NCBI GenBank assembly: GCA_963457665.1
Contig: OY735227.1
Location: 37,701,250 to 37,765,249 of the forward strand
Source: Thysanoteuthis rhombus
Lineage: Eukaryota > Mollusca > Cephalopoda > Oegopsida > Thysanoteuthidae
DNA length: 64,000 bases
Reading direction: 5' to 3'
Below the pieces are notes generated by a model that saw nothing but the letters and a program-made list of their open reading frames with translations, ran no database searches and had not been told where the DNA came from. A program made the position numbers and the translations under genes. Of the stretch, positions 10,190 through 22,176 are shown piece by piece (position 1 is the first letter of the stretch; each line of letters opens with the position of its first letter).

Positions 10190-10481
10190 TTTGACCCCTC
10201 CTCCTTTAAATAGGTGTTCAATGGAAGTTCAATTTGCAGTTTGACTTTATACTCATTTGATCCCTTAGTTTGTGCCCGGCAGCCTTCAGGCTTGTCTTTT
10301 TTTTTTATTTTAAAATTCAGGCTTTTTTTCGTGATCACTGACAGTCATAACACAAGAGCAATGACTTATTCATTGATCAGCCTTTTTCCCCAAATATTTT
10401 AATTGATCTCCCCAACACAGCAAACTGCTCAAAAGACGTTGATCACGTGACAATCTTACTGAGTAACTGACCAGACCTGTC
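10190..10481 (-). repeat. Dispersed repeat family R (CAGGTCTGGTYAGT end)
   Basis: On the minus strand it starts ACAGGTCTGGTCAGTTACTC and contains GATCAATGAATAAGT, GTGATCAC and a stretch like AAATTGAACCCCTC. Copies sharing these blocks in order occur at 45.4, 53.2, 56.6 and 59.6 kb. No coding sequence; class unknown. Confidence 0.55.
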
Positions 10482-10639
10482 TGATAATGATACATTTCCC
10501 GGTCTTCCGTTGTGGTCTGAAGGTCCGAGACATTGTCATAATTTCCTTCATGATTTAAATAAAAATATCGTTTGGATCGGATCACCAATGCTTTGGTCAG
10601 TCCATCTGGTGTATCATATAATCATTGCATTCCAGGTCT

Positions 10640-10916
10640 AATGGACCCCCCCAGTCAAGATTTGGCTCCCTGCCACTTCTAGCTTTTTGTCGTTGAACGT
10701 GAAGAGATTTCAGTCCGTGGACGAGATTAAGGGCATGTGACGAAGCAGCCGATGACGATCTCCAAAGAGGACTTTGCAGGCAATTTTGAAGAGTCGCAGG
10801 GATATGTATGAAGTTCCAAGTGGAGTACTTTGAAGTGGACTAAGGTGCTTTTACCTTGAGTGGGCTATTTTTCCGTTATTATATCAAATGGCTGGATACT
10901 CTCCGTGAAGACCTCG
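10640..10916 (+). mobile_element. Mariner-like element, 3' part
   Basis: Degenerate translation matches a mariner transposase C-terminus (RFQSVDEIKG-like, then a TKQ-MTISKEDFAG-like stretch). It ends in the 3' inverted repeat GGCTGGATACTCTCC...GACCTCG followed by TA. The 5' part is missing. Confidence 0.65.
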
Positions 10917-11204
10917 TATTCCCTGAAGCATTGTAATAATTGTACGAATCATTCAAACTAGTATTCTCATCTTTGTTGTTTGTGTGTGCTTGCGCGTGCA
11001 ACTGCATCTTCATCCACGTGTGTGAGAAAACGGAAGGAGGGGGTACATTGATAATAGTGGGCCCCGTTCTGTTTCTATCTATTTCTACAGACAATGAAAC
11101 AACACTGGAGTATCCCCCCCCCCCCCAGTGCGCATGCCTGGGCGAAGTGTATAGCGATCCTGGATCCTTGGATGCCAAGACGTCAGGACCCCTCTATCAT
11201 ATAG

Positions 11205-11492
11205 TCCATTGGAAAGTAAAGAGCAATACATCTGGTAGCCGCTTGGCTGCAGGAGCCGCCAGAAGGACATCAAATTGGGTGCCAAATCGCCTTTAGGGCG
11301 GATCCAGCCCCTGGCTTTGAATCAGAGTTGTCCTTCTCCTATACTGGTTGCCTTCCCAACGCTAGAAAGCCCAATCTGATTTGCTATTCTACCAATAGCT
11401 GGGGAATGGTGGTATTTTATCTTAAAAAACCGGCGACCTTCTGCGTATTAAGCAGACGTACTAACCATTACACCATCCGAAGATGGATAGAT
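11205..11492 (-). mobile_element. tRNA-like SINE with Ile-type anticodon arm
   Basis: On the minus strand, GGATGGTGTAATGGTTAGTA (A box) is followed by an intact anticodon arm TCTGC-TTAATAC-GCAGA (anticodon AAT by position) and GAAGGTCGCCGG. The T loop is not conserved. The body that follows includes CCCTAAAGGCGATTTGG and TACTTTCCAATGGAC. A working tRNA is unlikely; a tRNA-headed SINE fits better. The body limit is uncertain. Confidence 0.45.
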
Positions 11493-11941
11493 AAAGTGAG
11501 AAATTGCCAGCAGTTCTTTTCATTTTTTTAATTTACCCGTCACGAATATATTCCACGTAAATCTTGCTAATCTTGTCTGGTTCTGTTGATTTAGAGGAGC
11601 GAGGACTACTTACAAACGCGGAGACATCGTCAAGATTAGATTTGCACAGTTATTAATTGCCGGCACAACCAGGACGCCGGCGCCGTCTCTGCAAGAATTT
11701 GTGTTAATACGCTTTCATGCATAAATGCGAAGCACTTCACAGGAAGCAATCCATTCATCTTGGTTTCTCATTGAATGAAGAGGAACTGGAAGAAGATGAG
11801 GAATAAGGCGTTATTACGTTTGCATTCTAAACGAGGTAATTCGCTCCGCTAAAGAGTAGGGAGGAAAAGAGGCTTTCATAGTAAAATGACTGACAACTGT
11901 TGTTATCACATGCGCATACGTTTCATTGAGATACTCCTATA

Positions 11942-12408
11942 TGCAGGGTCTGTCCGGAAAGTATCCAGCCATCGATTATCAAAGAAAGAAAATAGCTCGC
12001 CTAGGGCGATGGTGTCTTGGTCTCCTTTGAAATACTCCCCTTAGAACCTGCCACACTTATCCGAGTGCAAAGTCCCCTTTCAGAATCACTATCAGCTGCC
12101 TCATCCCGTTCTCCTTAATCTTGTTAAAGGTCTGAAATATTTTGGGGAAATGCCAAATCTTGACTGTGGGTGGTTTGGGCTGACAGACCTGGTTCGATGC
12201 AATGTATTGCCAAAAAACCTGACGTGAAGAATGATTCGCTTGGACATGGTGAATGCGATGATCACACAATACACAAGCTCACTCAAAGGCATCTCTCTAC
12301 CGACTGGGTAACCCCACGGGAGAGTGTCTTTTTACGCACCCACGGTAATTTGATTTGCCTAGTTCTCGTGGTGTTCAAAGTGGCTGGATACTCTTTGGTC
12401 AGACCTCG
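11942..12408 (-). mobile_element. Internally deleted mariner-like element
   Basis: Left end GCAGGGTCTGTCCGGAAAG...CCAGCC and right end GGCTGGATACTCTTTGGTC...CCTCG are inverted copies, each flanked by TA (11940-11941 and 12409-12410), the target site of Tc1/mariner elements. Inside, the minus strand reads FNKIKENGMRQLIVILKGDF, matching a mariner transposase C-terminus. About 467 bp, non-autonomous. Confidence 0.75.
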
Positions 12409-12410
12409 TA

Positions 12411-13067
12411 TGAAATACACATCTACAAAGAAAGGATGTATGTAAATACGTTGGAAAAATCAATAAGTCTTTAGCCAAGTCATGACCCCCCCCCCAAAAA
12501 ACAAAACATCTATTTAACATAAAACATTTATTTTTCAACATAATCTCCTTCTTTGTCAATTCACTTAATTCAGTATTGAACATTAATCACACAGCTCGAA
12601 CATTGTGTAGTAAACATTTCAGATCAAAATTCAGCTACGCTTCAGGTTTCAGGTCATTGAGGTATGTGTTACGTACTATTCGTACGGGTATACGTTGTCT
12701 ATTGTGGTAATTTAGGAAAATATTGGAAATATGTACCTAGTGACTCGTGTATGTTGTCAATAGACGTCCTGATCTATCATAATGAGCACTAAATGTATAT
12801 CAATGAAGTCTTGCCTTATCTGTTGGAGAGTGTGTGGTCTTGTAGGTCTTATCAAGTAACATCCTAATTGCTCATAACTAGCGTCAAATGGACATTAATG
12901 AAATCTTGTTTCATGGCTGGTTGAAGTGGATATGTTGCCTCGTGTGCCCTTGTTACTCATTACCAGCTCCAAATGAATAATGAGACCTTGGCCTCTGTCC
13001 TAACATGGTGGCGAGCATATGCGTATAGGAAATCTTTGTTTAAGGGGGCTGAGTGTTTGATTTGCCT
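12411..13067. other. No feature seen
   Basis: Mixed sequence without a recognisable repeat or gene. Confidence 0.4.
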
Positions 13068-13069
13068 GA

Positions 13070-13113
13070 AATGGGACTTTCTTGTTCTTGAGGGTTGAGC
13101 TTGCTCTGCTGAT
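13070..13113 (-). mobile_element. RTE-type LINE scrap
   Basis: TTTCTTGTTCTTGAGGGTTG followed by AGCTTGCTCT matches the internal RTE segment seen in the longer copies at 21.8, 35.6 and 49.75 kb. Only about 45 bp remain. Confidence 0.55.
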
Positions 13114-13436
13114 TTCTCCCGAGATATCTCGTCAGCCAGTGGCTGATACCGAATCCGTTTTGAAGATTATCTTTGTTGCATTCTTCTGTTGGGCTGTTTT
13201 GTTTTTTTAAAATTTTTTTTAGAAAGAAAACCTCTCTTGTCTAAGTATAAAGATCGTCTTTGAACTTAAGAACCGTTCACTGAGTTCATTTGAAAAAGGC
13301 AAATGACCTTTAATGGCAAAGATCAATGCAAAGACTTGGATATTATTTTGATTCAGTATTTTTTCTGCTTCATTAAAATTGAATTGCTCGACTGAATTCA
13401 TTGATCTGAACGTTTGGCTTCTTATCTGGCGGCAGC

Positions 13437-14020
13437 CTCAAAGATTTCGAGGAGGGAAGGAGGGAGAGGAGAAGGATGAGAAATAGAGGGGAAAAGAGAG
13501 AGATGTAGAGAGTAGTAGAGACAAAGCATGGTGGGAGGTGGAGGAAGGAGGAGGAGAGAAAAAAGAGGGGGATAGAGAGTGACTAGAATGGAATAACACG
13601 CTTGGAAGAGAGGGGTGAAGGAGGAAGAGGAAGGGAAAAAGAGGAGGAGAATAGAGAATGAGGACAAAGTACGCTTGGTGCACGAGGAGGATATGTATGT
13701 ACCCAAATAAAAGAAAGATAAGTTTTATCAAAAATGAAGAGGAAAGGTGGGAGTGGAAAATGTGTCGAAAACAAAAGAAGTGAGGTAAAAAAAAAATGAT
13801 GGTGGTGGGGAAGGAGGCAAAGATGGGAGGAAGAAGAGCCGGAATATAAATCAAGAAAGCCAAAGAAGGAGAGAGGAGAGAGGAGAGAGGGGAGAGAGGA
13901 GAAAAAAAAACTTGGATAGGAGATTGAAAAACAAAAGAGAAAAAGGGGGTAAGGAAAGGGTAAGAAAAATGAACCGTGAAATAGGAGATCAAATGGAAGA
14001 AACAAAGATGGACGACAAGG
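13437..14020 (+). repeat. Long polypurine tract
   Basis: Nearly 600 bp dominated by G and A on the plus strand, with interrupted runs of GAGAGG and GGAGGAG. Open frames of up to 212 codons on the minus strand are low-complexity Ser/Leu/Phe/Pro and not credible proteins. Confidence 0.85.
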
Positions 14021-14454
14021 GTTGTTGCAGAAGGGCTCAATAAAGATCTACGTACAAAATGTGAAGCATCACTCAAAAAATCGAGAAAAATCCGTTTTTA
14101 AAGTCCTCAAGCAAAAGGGTCTCTATCTGCTGGTGGGAGAAGGAGAGAGGAGAGCCACATGCTTTCGTCAAGCCTCCAAAAGAGGCCACTCTTCAACCGC
14201 ATGACCTTCTGCCGCCGCTCACTGAGTACTGCTGCTTTCTCTCGTGATCACTCTGACGTTTGGTGATTCAGCGTCCCAAGTTCAAATCGGAATGCAACAC
14301 GAACCCTAATCACTGAGGACGGCAACATATAGTAAGAGATTGAGTTAACGTTGAAATGCGCTCAGTGGAACAACTACATTTAAGCTGTTGATTTCATTGC
14401 TTATAATCTGCTATAATCTCACTAGGTGCCCACCATTGTAGTCTTGTATCCGAC

Positions 14455-14565
14455 TAAGATAAGCTCAGTAAATACCAACACATAAAAAGCACGCCTGTCT
14501 TAGAGAGATGATCAACAGATTCTTATTGACCATTGCTAGTGTAGTGGGTTTGATCCTCACTCGGT
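14455..14565 (+). mobile_element. tRNA-like SINE remnant
   Basis: GATAAGCTCAGTAAATACC resembles an A box, and GTGGGTTTGATCCTCACTC about 85 nt on resembles a T arm with B box. Spacing suits a degenerate tRNA-headed repeat. Confidence 0.35.
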
Positions 14566-14892
14566 GTCTATATGGCACTGTATGAAACTAAGTTTGGAGA
14601 AAAATGCATTTGCAGGTCTAGTTTTTACTTATGTAGTTATTATCATGTTATAAAAAAATACAATCAGTTGTTGGGTCAAACGTTTACCCTTCTCTTAGAC
14701 GGGCTACCTTGCCGTGTTGAAGGACTCCATCCGCCTCGCTATTTTGCATACAGCAGAAAGTAGATTCGTGCCTTTTCGAAGAGCATTACTGTGGAGAGAT
14801 CACTAACTACGTCAGCCGGAATTTTAAATCGGTTTGTCATTTTCAGAGACGTTAGCTATTAGGTCCGCAGATGTAGCCATTTCTTGTGACCC

Positions 14893-15243
14893 CCACTGAA
14901 ATAACAATGTGAACTCGATGAATAGAAAAAAATATGACAACCCTCATTCTCTGTGTCAACCAAGAGATCCCCTATTTAGAAACACGAAACAATAATGAGA
15001 CGAAAAGCGCTGCATGCAACGAGAGGATAGTTAGCCAGTCTTTTCGCATGCGTGTGTGACCACTATAACGTCGCCACTGGAATAACAATATGAACACAAT
15101 GTATGGAAAAATACAACAAATCTTGTTCATTCTCTGTGTCAACCGAGATATCCCCCACTGAAAACCACGGAACAAATCCTGAAACGAAAAATGTCTCATG
15201 CGATGAGAGGAAAGTTGGTCGTTATTTTCGCATGCGTGTGTGC
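14893..15243 (+). repeat. Two-unit tandem duplication, about 181 bp
   Basis: Unit 1 (from 14893) and unit 2 (from 15074) share CCACTGRAATAACAATRTGA, CATTCTCTGTGTCAACC and TTTTCGCATGCGTGTGTG in order. Clearly diverged, so an old duplication. Confidence 0.75.
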
Positions 15244-15394
15244 GTGAGAGAACTCTACAAAATCACTCGGCAGACTCGTTGATATCAAGCCTCTTCCCGA
15301 GTGGGTGTACATGACCCTGTCCACAGAAACTCTGTCTTCTCTCTCTTATAAGGAAATATTCCAGACACACGCCCACAACTGACACTTCCATCGT

Positions 15395-15757
15395 GTAAAA
15401 CACACACACACATGCATATACACACACATGTGCACGCATGCACATACACCTACCCACGTATGTATTTGAAACTAGCGGGAATCTACACGTATGTACGAGG
15501 GTGAATCAGTTAATTCACCAGTGAATATCATGTCAAAAAATGACATTTTTGTTGTCGAGAAAAAGAAAAAGAAAGAAAAAAAAAGAAAAAGAAAATGGAA
15601 GACAAGTGCTTGACCGCTGTTTGCTTTTGTAAGTGAAATCCTCTCTCCAAGCTTCTGAGTTGTTGTTAGGGCTTGTTACGGCGTAATACAATTGACTGAC
15701 TGAACTGTGTAAATTTCAAAGGAACTTGTAAATTTTCCTGAACATTGTGTAGTTGAA

Positions 15758-15804
<47 letters not shown>

Positions 15805-15817
15805 AATCTCACACGCG

Positions 15818-15889
<72 letters not shown>

Positions 15890-16035
15890 AATGATACACG
15901 CGAACACACACACATATATATATATATACGTCTGAGTTGGTTTATATATATATATGTAATTACCACACGCGTTTATATGTATAAGAATCATACACACACT
16001 TTTGCATGGACACACACACGCACACACATACGAAT
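15395..16035. repeat. CA and TA microsatellite cluster
   Basis: CA-rich runs near 15,397-15,430, TA runs at 15,760-15,801 and 15,820-15,886, and mixed CA/TA to about 16,035. Open frames here translate the repeats. Confidence 0.9.
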
Positions 16036-17062
16036 GAATGTATGTATACATCGTTTTACAAATTAATTGAAACATCTAAGATTTCCATTTTTCTCTCTAG
16101 TTCTTGTTCACATGTAACTATTGTCCCTTTACGTGTCTTTTTTTTCAATGAGCTTCAGGTTACATCATCACGTATTGAAAATTTTATCTGTTTGAAGGAT
16201 AACTGACCCAATGATTGCGCCTGTTCAGTTGTTACATCAGTGTGTACTGCATCAGATTTTTTAGGCTAAGCCTAACGTTTCAACTCCTGTTTCTCCACGA
16301 TGGATGTGGCTTCCAGAAAACGCACAAAGATCGGAAGAGGAAAACTACGATCAGAGAATACGCGTTCGTAGTTTGAGAGAGTCGAAATTTTTTCTGGGTA
16401 GAGCCCCTTTCTTTTATTCTATTCATATATCCTTTTTTTGTTTAGTTGTTGTTCACTGCTTGTTTTATTTCACATAGGAGAGATTACTGTCTGTTTGTTA
16501 TGAATTAACCGGGGATACTGTAAACACTTTCTTTATCAGTGTGTTGTTAATCCATCAGCTCTTTTTCGTATCTTTCCACTCAACAAGTATTCTGTTCTTA
16601 CTTTTATCGGTTCCCCAGTGTTGGGGTTCACTTTTACATGACCTTAGTTGCTTATGTTTAATTCTTTTTATATTCCAGGTTGAGTTTGTCATGTATTTAA
16701 GAGAATCATGAAAAAGTGATTAGATTTTCTAATTTGATTAGATTTTTTGAAATATGAATGAAACTTATATAAAAAATTTAATAATTTGTATAATGAAAGT
16801 AATTATTTACATGAAGTATATTCACGATCAAAATTCCCACGCATTTTGAAACGATGCTAATTAATTATCAATTCGTTGAGTACAGCAAATCATTCATTTA
16901 CTAATTAAGAATTTATCAATTATCGATTGAAGTAATGGAGGTGTGGCTGGCCTAACGGTTGAAATTCTTTGTAAAAATTAATGTTAGTTGCTTCTCCGCT
17001 TAGCACCATTTCAGCTTACGAAATGTTTTTATAGGAACGCTCTATTTTCGAATAGCAATGGA

Positions 17063-17064
<2 letters not shown>
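16036..17064. other. No gene; short palindrome at 16,263
   Basis: About 1 kb without a recognisable gene or repeat. TTAGGCTAAGCCTAA (about 16,261-16,275) is a perfect palindrome around its central base. Confidence 0.4.

Positions 17065-17065
<1 letters not shown>

Positions 17066-17122
<57 letters not shown>
17066..17122. repeat. TA microsatellite
   Basis: About 28 uninterrupted TA units. Confidence 0.95.
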
Positions 17123-17123
<1 letters not shown>

Positions 17124-17149
17124 CTGTGAGAGATAGAAAACGATTTCCA

Positions 17150-17425
17150 CATAAATCCGAAAACAGGCCAAGGTAGAAGATATAATGAAAGTGATAAAGT
17201 GACAAGGGAGGTGGACAGGACACGTGGCAAAAAGGAAGGATAACCGACGACGCAAAAGATCAACAGATTGGTGCCTAAGGGATGGCAACCACAGAAATAA
17301 TTGTCCAGGCAAATGATGAAGCGGTGAAATGGAAAGGTTTGTCAGTAAGACGTGGCAAATGCAGAATAGTCATGGTCGGGATGGAAATGCCTTTGTCGAA
17401 CAGTGGACCGGAGATGACTGGAATG
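17150..17425 (+). mobile_element. RTE-like LINE fragment, second family
   Basis: Broken plus-strand translation reads GHVAKRKDNRR, STDWCLRDGNHRNN and MERFVSKTWQMQNS, ending FVEQWT. This is the C-terminus of an RTE-type reverse transcriptase distinct from the main family. The minus-strand fragment at 23.03-23.28 kb (IERFLGKTWQK...ALVQQL) belongs to the same family. Confidence 0.65.
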
Positions 17426-17439
17426 ACTCATACATACTC

Positions 17440-17464
17440 GCACGTACATACACATACACACACA

Positions 17465-17536
<72 letters not shown>
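17440..17536. repeat. CA/TA microsatellite
   Basis: ACACACACGCA followed by about 34 TA units, directly after the LINE fragment. Confidence 0.95.
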
Positions 17537-17538
<2 letters not shown>

Positions 17539-17702
17539 CCGTGTACGGATTACGGTTAATCTGCGAACACCAAAGCCAATTATTTTCCACATGTCAGCAG
17601 CTCTAAAAGTTTTTTTTTTCAAAAGGCCATTTGGGCGAATGGTCGAAATAACATATAACATATACAATCATTTGTAAATCAGGCTTACAGATATTGCCAT
17701 TT

Positions 17703-17703
17703 A

Positions 17704-17758
<55 letters not shown>
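17703..17758. repeat. CT then AT microsatellite
   Basis: About 13 CT units followed by 13 AT units. Confidence 0.95.
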
Positions 17759-17761
<3 letters not shown>

Positions 17762-17958
17762 TGAAATGACAATATTTCATTTATATATATATTCATGTGT
17801 GAAATGATAATACCTGAAGGCCTATTTTAACAAAAGATACACACACACTCACACACTCGCACACATACACACATATATATGTATATGATTGTCTCAATTT
17901 GTATCAAACAAATAGAATTCTCATGGTTATTTTCAGAATCCAAAGGAAACGACAGACA

Positions 17959-18049
17959 GTCGGTTGCTGAAGAGTACGAAAGGCACGAAATATTTACATT
18001 CACTGGGTACATGTTCTTATAAATGTATAAGTATATATAAGAATTACAA

Positions 18050-18117
<68 letters not shown>

Positions 18118-18150
18118 ACATTTCGTGATTAACACACATCAGCAACCGAC
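17959..18150. repeat. Foldback element around a TA microsatellite
   Basis: GTCGGTTGCTGA (17959-17970) pairs with TCAGCAACCGAC (18139-18150), and CACGAAAT (17984-17991) pairs with ATTTCGTG (18120-18127). Gaps are 13 and 11 nt. The loop contains a TA run at 18,052-18,115. The nested arms suggest one inverted-repeat element. Confidence 0.6.
18052..18115. repeat. TA microsatellite
   Basis: About 32 TA units within the loop of the foldback element. Confidence 0.95.
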
Positions 18151-18583
18151 AGGGTTTTGTTCGTGTGATCATTAAATCAAAAAAGCCCATTTTCATTTGA
18201 GAAATATATTTTTTTTATTTTCCAATCAGGTTTAATTGTTTTTGAAAATTAATGATTCTAACCACTGATTACTATGTATGTATGAGAACGATCTTTCAGA
18301 ATTTCCTCCCTATTCAAAACAATTATCCAATCTTTTCCCAAATTAAACTATCTTTTCCTGATTTCATAATTACACCAACAAAACATATTACTGGATGCTG
18401 ATTGCTGCGTTAGGCACAAAGTGTTGATTTTCACTGGGTACATATCCTTGTAATTCTTATTTTTATATGCTGATAAGCAATGTTTATTGTGTTAGATATT
18501 GAGCACTGTGGTTTAATATAATTAACAACGAATAAAATCTATTTCTCTCTTTTTTATTCCTTCAAATTGAAAAAAATACGTTA

Positions 18584-18587
<4 letters not shown>

Positions 18588-18626
<39 letters not shown>
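18588..18626. repeat. TA microsatellite
   Basis: About 19 units. Confidence 0.9.
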
Positions 18627-18628
<2 letters not shown>

Positions 18629-18685
18629 GAATAAAGACAAGAGCTTCTTCAGTGTGAGAATTGGGATTTTGAATGTATTCAACCA

Positions 18686-18725
18686 CTGATCTATCTATCT
18701 ATCTATCTATCCATCTATCTATCTA

Positions 18726-18784
<59 letters not shown>
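18686..18784. repeat. CTAT then AT microsatellite
   Basis: Compound repeat: tetranucleotide CTAT units followed by about 28 AT units. Confidence 0.95.
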
Positions 18785-18786
<2 letters not shown>

Positions 18787-19100
18787 CCCAGTGAATAATT
18801 CTGCTTGTATGTCACTGCGCGTGTGACGTCATTATAACGCACAAATGGCAAAGGCTATAACGTTTAAAAGTATTGGAAAATTGAAAGACAAACCCACAGT
18901 TTTTCTCTGATCTTGATTATGACCATGGTTGAAATGACTAGATCACAAACGTTTGGACAATATTTACATTCCTTGGATCCAGACTGCATTTTCTTGTACG
19001 TAAACAAGAAAAGTTATTAAAAAAAAAAAGCACTAAACATTTACATAAGTTTTTCAGGTGAAATACGTCAAACTTTTGATCACTTCTATGCTCACACATA

Positions 19101-19400
19101 TAGTGACATGACAAATACTGAAAGCATTCATAGAATTCGTTGAAAATTATTCTACAATAGAAATTTATAGGGACTTCATTATGGAATTGCAATTATATAT
19201 TGAGACAATTATGTCAAATATTTCACTCAATCGAACGATTAAGTAAATAATGACATCACAAATGCTAAAAGCAGTTATAGAAATTCAGTAGAACTCATTT
19301 TACAATAGAAATGCATTAAATATATTTGTTATAGGAATGAATTGCATATTATCTATCAAACAAATCCATCAACACTTTCATTCACTCTAACAATTACAAA
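19101..19400 (+). repeat. Two-unit tandem duplication, about 147 bp
   Basis: Both units carry TGACAT-ACAAAT-CT-AAAGCA, then TTCTACAATAGAAAT or TTTTACAATAGAAAT, then AATTGCA-ATTAT and a TTTCA-TCAC/TCACTC block. Diverged to roughly 70-75 percent by eye. Confidence 0.55.
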
Positions 19401-20452
19401 TAGAGTGTCAGCATTAAACAATCTAAGCGAATTCAGTAAATAAGCATATGCAAACATTTCTGTGGTATACTTAGTGTCTGAAAAGATATCAAGAATACAA
19501 TATGAATTCAAAAGGTTGATCATTTAATACTTTCTGATAGAATACTCATGCGACATATAAACTTCAAAGACGTATCCGGAGGGTGAAAAGAGTGCATCTT
19601 GGCCCCACATCACACAGAAGAATTAGTAATAGCCCACTGTTAGTGAGAACCAGCCTTGGCGCAAAGCCCTGAGATCATTTACAGGGATATGAATGAATAA
19701 AACTTTCCAGAGTAACTTGATGATAATTATTATTATAACCATTTTGTAGCATTTCTTTTGTAGTAGATATGCACGGTAAATGATTTTGAAATAGAAATAC
19801 ATTTTACTATGGAATTACATTCCGAATATGGGAAAGGGGATTATCAGTAATCAGGAATTAATGCAGACGTTGCTGTCGGTGTATGGCTATTATTTTTATA
19901 ATTATTTTTTGTTGCAGTGTTTTATTATAGAATGCATTATACATTATTATTTTTCTTTATAGAAGTATATCACAAATGAAAGGAAAGTAATAATCAGGGG
20001 CAAAGAATCAATACATGTGTCTTCGACAGGATAAGGATATTCCATGGCTGTAAGCAGAAATGATCTGTTTATAATAATCTCTCGCCTTCATAAACCTGTT
20101 AACACATGTTACGTTCAATTGTTAGCAAGATTCGCAAGTCGGCTGGTGAACTGAAGAGGCATACGAAGGCTCATAAGGATGCCTTTATGCCAGCAAAATA
20201 TCGCTTAATTGATAGAGCTTGCAAATCAGAAGCTGGACTGCACAAGAGCATTGGATGATAATATGAAAGAAAAAAAGAAAAAAAGGAAGGCAGTTTGAGA
20301 GAGATGACCATCTCGAGTCAAGAAGCGACATTCACTATAAGCATACACACACTCATTTATGTACAAATAGGTTTTAGTATTCCACAAGAACAGTCCAATA
20401 AATGTAGGATTAAGTGAAATATAGGGAAGAGCCACATTAATTGGAAACTATT
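19401..20452. other. No feature seen
   Basis: AT-rich sequence without a recognisable gene or repeat. Confidence 0.4.
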
Positions 20453-20527
20453 CAATATCTGATAACTTGAATATTTTCTAAAAAGGGTTTGTGTTAATAG
20501 TTGTATTTCTCAACAGAAATGATGAAA
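20453..20527 (+). repeat. Dispersed 75-bp repeat, copy 1
   Basis: Shares GATATTTTCTAAAAAGGGTT-type sequence (here GAATATTTTCTAAAAAGGGT), then TTGTGYTAATAGTTGTATTT and ACAGAAATGAT, with 50,450-50,524. Both copies lie beside CA/GT microsatellites. Confidence 0.65.
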
Positions 20528-20529
20528 TA

Positions 20530-20530
<1 letters not shown>

Positions 20531-20566
<36 letters not shown>

Positions 20567-20720
20567 AATATATATGTGTGTGTGTATGTATTCATAGATC
20601 CAATAAGAACAAAATATAACTTTATCTATTTTTTCTTTTCAAGCTTTCGTGGTTTGAGATTATGGAAGCTAGCCTTTTTTGGTGGGGGACCACCACCACC
20701 ACCACCACCACCACCAACAT
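20531..20720. repeat. CA and CCA microsatellites
   Basis: CA run at 20,531-20,560 followed by TA/GT, and a CCA triplet run at 20,690-20,716. Confidence 0.9.
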
Positions 20721-21341
20721 CAACAACAAAGAAAAAAGCCCGTGCGACATTAATTTTCGAACAACCTTGTATTCTTCCATTTAGTGTCGGATAGGGAGGC
20801 CAGTAGGAGTGATGGTCTTTCCTGGTTTACGAGTCTGAAATATTCCCTCTGATTCAATGAAAATCGATTTCCGATCTCGCTTTGCATTTTTCTAGTGTTT
20901 GATGTTTTGCTTCGATGTCTTCCAATCTTTTGAGATCGATGCGATGGAAGGAGATGCAGTGGATGGTTGAAAAGAAATCACTGAGTCGAAATGTGTAATC
21001 GAGACGTCGCGACAAAGGACTTCTAAGTGACCAATTCTGCATATTTTATTGCCGCAAATGTTTGAAAAAAGAAAAAGCGATGGCAACATCAAATCGACAA
21101 AATTCAAAGAATATTAAAATGACCGACAAGAAGGACCGGTCTCTCTTCATTAAGCAAGCGTAGGCGGTCGCCTAGTGCGCAAAGATCCTAAGGGAGCAAT
21201 CAAAACTGAACAGCCGTTAGAATACAACTGAGACAGATATTCAAGTAGCTAACACTGTATCCCGATAAAAACCTTTCGCAAGACGAATGTGTAAAGCGAG
21301 GAAAAAATTAACATCAATTTATATGGAAAAATATTTGAAGA
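20721..21341. other. No feature seen
   Basis: No recognisable gene or repeat. Confidence 0.4.
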
Positions 21342-22057
21342 ATCATCATCATCTTATAACGTCCGTCATTAGATATAGACCTTCCCTAGGATTTGCCACA
21401 CCTCTTTATCATGGGCGTCGCAGAGCCAATACTTTCTGAATTTGTCGAATTTTTCTCTCCATCTCGTATTCTGCCAAGTTACGCATGTGGTCTGTGGGGA
21501 TCCATGTTGTGAATCATAATGTCCATCAGTTATCTGCTATTCTTGCAATATGACCAGCCCATTGCCATTTGAGTTTTCTAATGGATTCTATGACATCTCA
21601 GACTTCAATTTTCCCCCCTGATATATTTTACTGTCTTGTAATTTCTTCATGTGAGGTTGAGCCTGATTCTTTCATATGCACATTGCATGCTTCTCAGTTT
21701 GTGGGTCAGTCTCTGCATTAAGTTCCATGTTTCAGCTCCATAGGAGACTATCGGATGGATTCATTAGTTGTATACTTTTCCTTTTAGGGTTAATGGGATC
21801 TTCTTGTTCTCCAAGGTTGAGCTTGCTCTACCGAAGGCTTGCCATCCTAGTGTGATTCTTTGCTTGATTTCTTCTTCTTTTGAAGAATTCATGGAGATTC
21901 GTGCTCCTAGGTAGATGTTGGGGTCAACTAACTCCTGTTCTGCGTTTTCGATTTTGATCGTTGTGTGTTTATTCTCGACGTGATTGTGGCATATGACCTT
22001 TGCTTAGCTGAAGTTCGTATGAAGGCCGACTTCCTTGCTAATCTCCAGATCCCAAAA
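21342..22057 (-). mobile_element. RTE-type LINE 3' fragment (longest copy)
   Basis: Minus-strand reading gives KEVGLHTNFS, KVICHNHVENKH, NIYLGARISMNSSKEEEIKQ, RITLGWQAFGRASSTLENKK and SYGAETWNLMQRL. This is the region after the YADD motif and the connection domain of an RTE reverse transcriptase. The plus strand begins with ATCATCATC, the complement of the TGA-type tail. About 715 bp, 5'-truncated, with several frame breaks. Confidence 0.9.
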
Positions 22058-22141
22058 TGGTTATGAGTCATCGGAGGTTATAGTGGCGGTAGATACAGGA
22101 AGCAGGAATGAAGGAAGGGGGGGGGAGAAGTTGCAGGTTCT

Positions 22142-22143
<2 letters not shown>

Positions 22144-22176
<33 letters not shown>

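Noticed and set aside
11430-11492. Functional tRNA-Ile gene
   Set aside because: The anticodon arm is intact but the T arm and acceptor pairing are missing.
13438-14076. Minus-strand frame of 212 codons
   Set aside because: It translates a polypurine tract into low-complexity Ser/Leu/Phe/Pro. Overlapping frames in the same tract are equally open.
16261-16320. Possible sixth hammerhead motif on the minus strand
   Set aside because: GAAAC and stem-III-like hairpins are present, but the CTGANGA core is CTGGAAG, too far from consensus to count.
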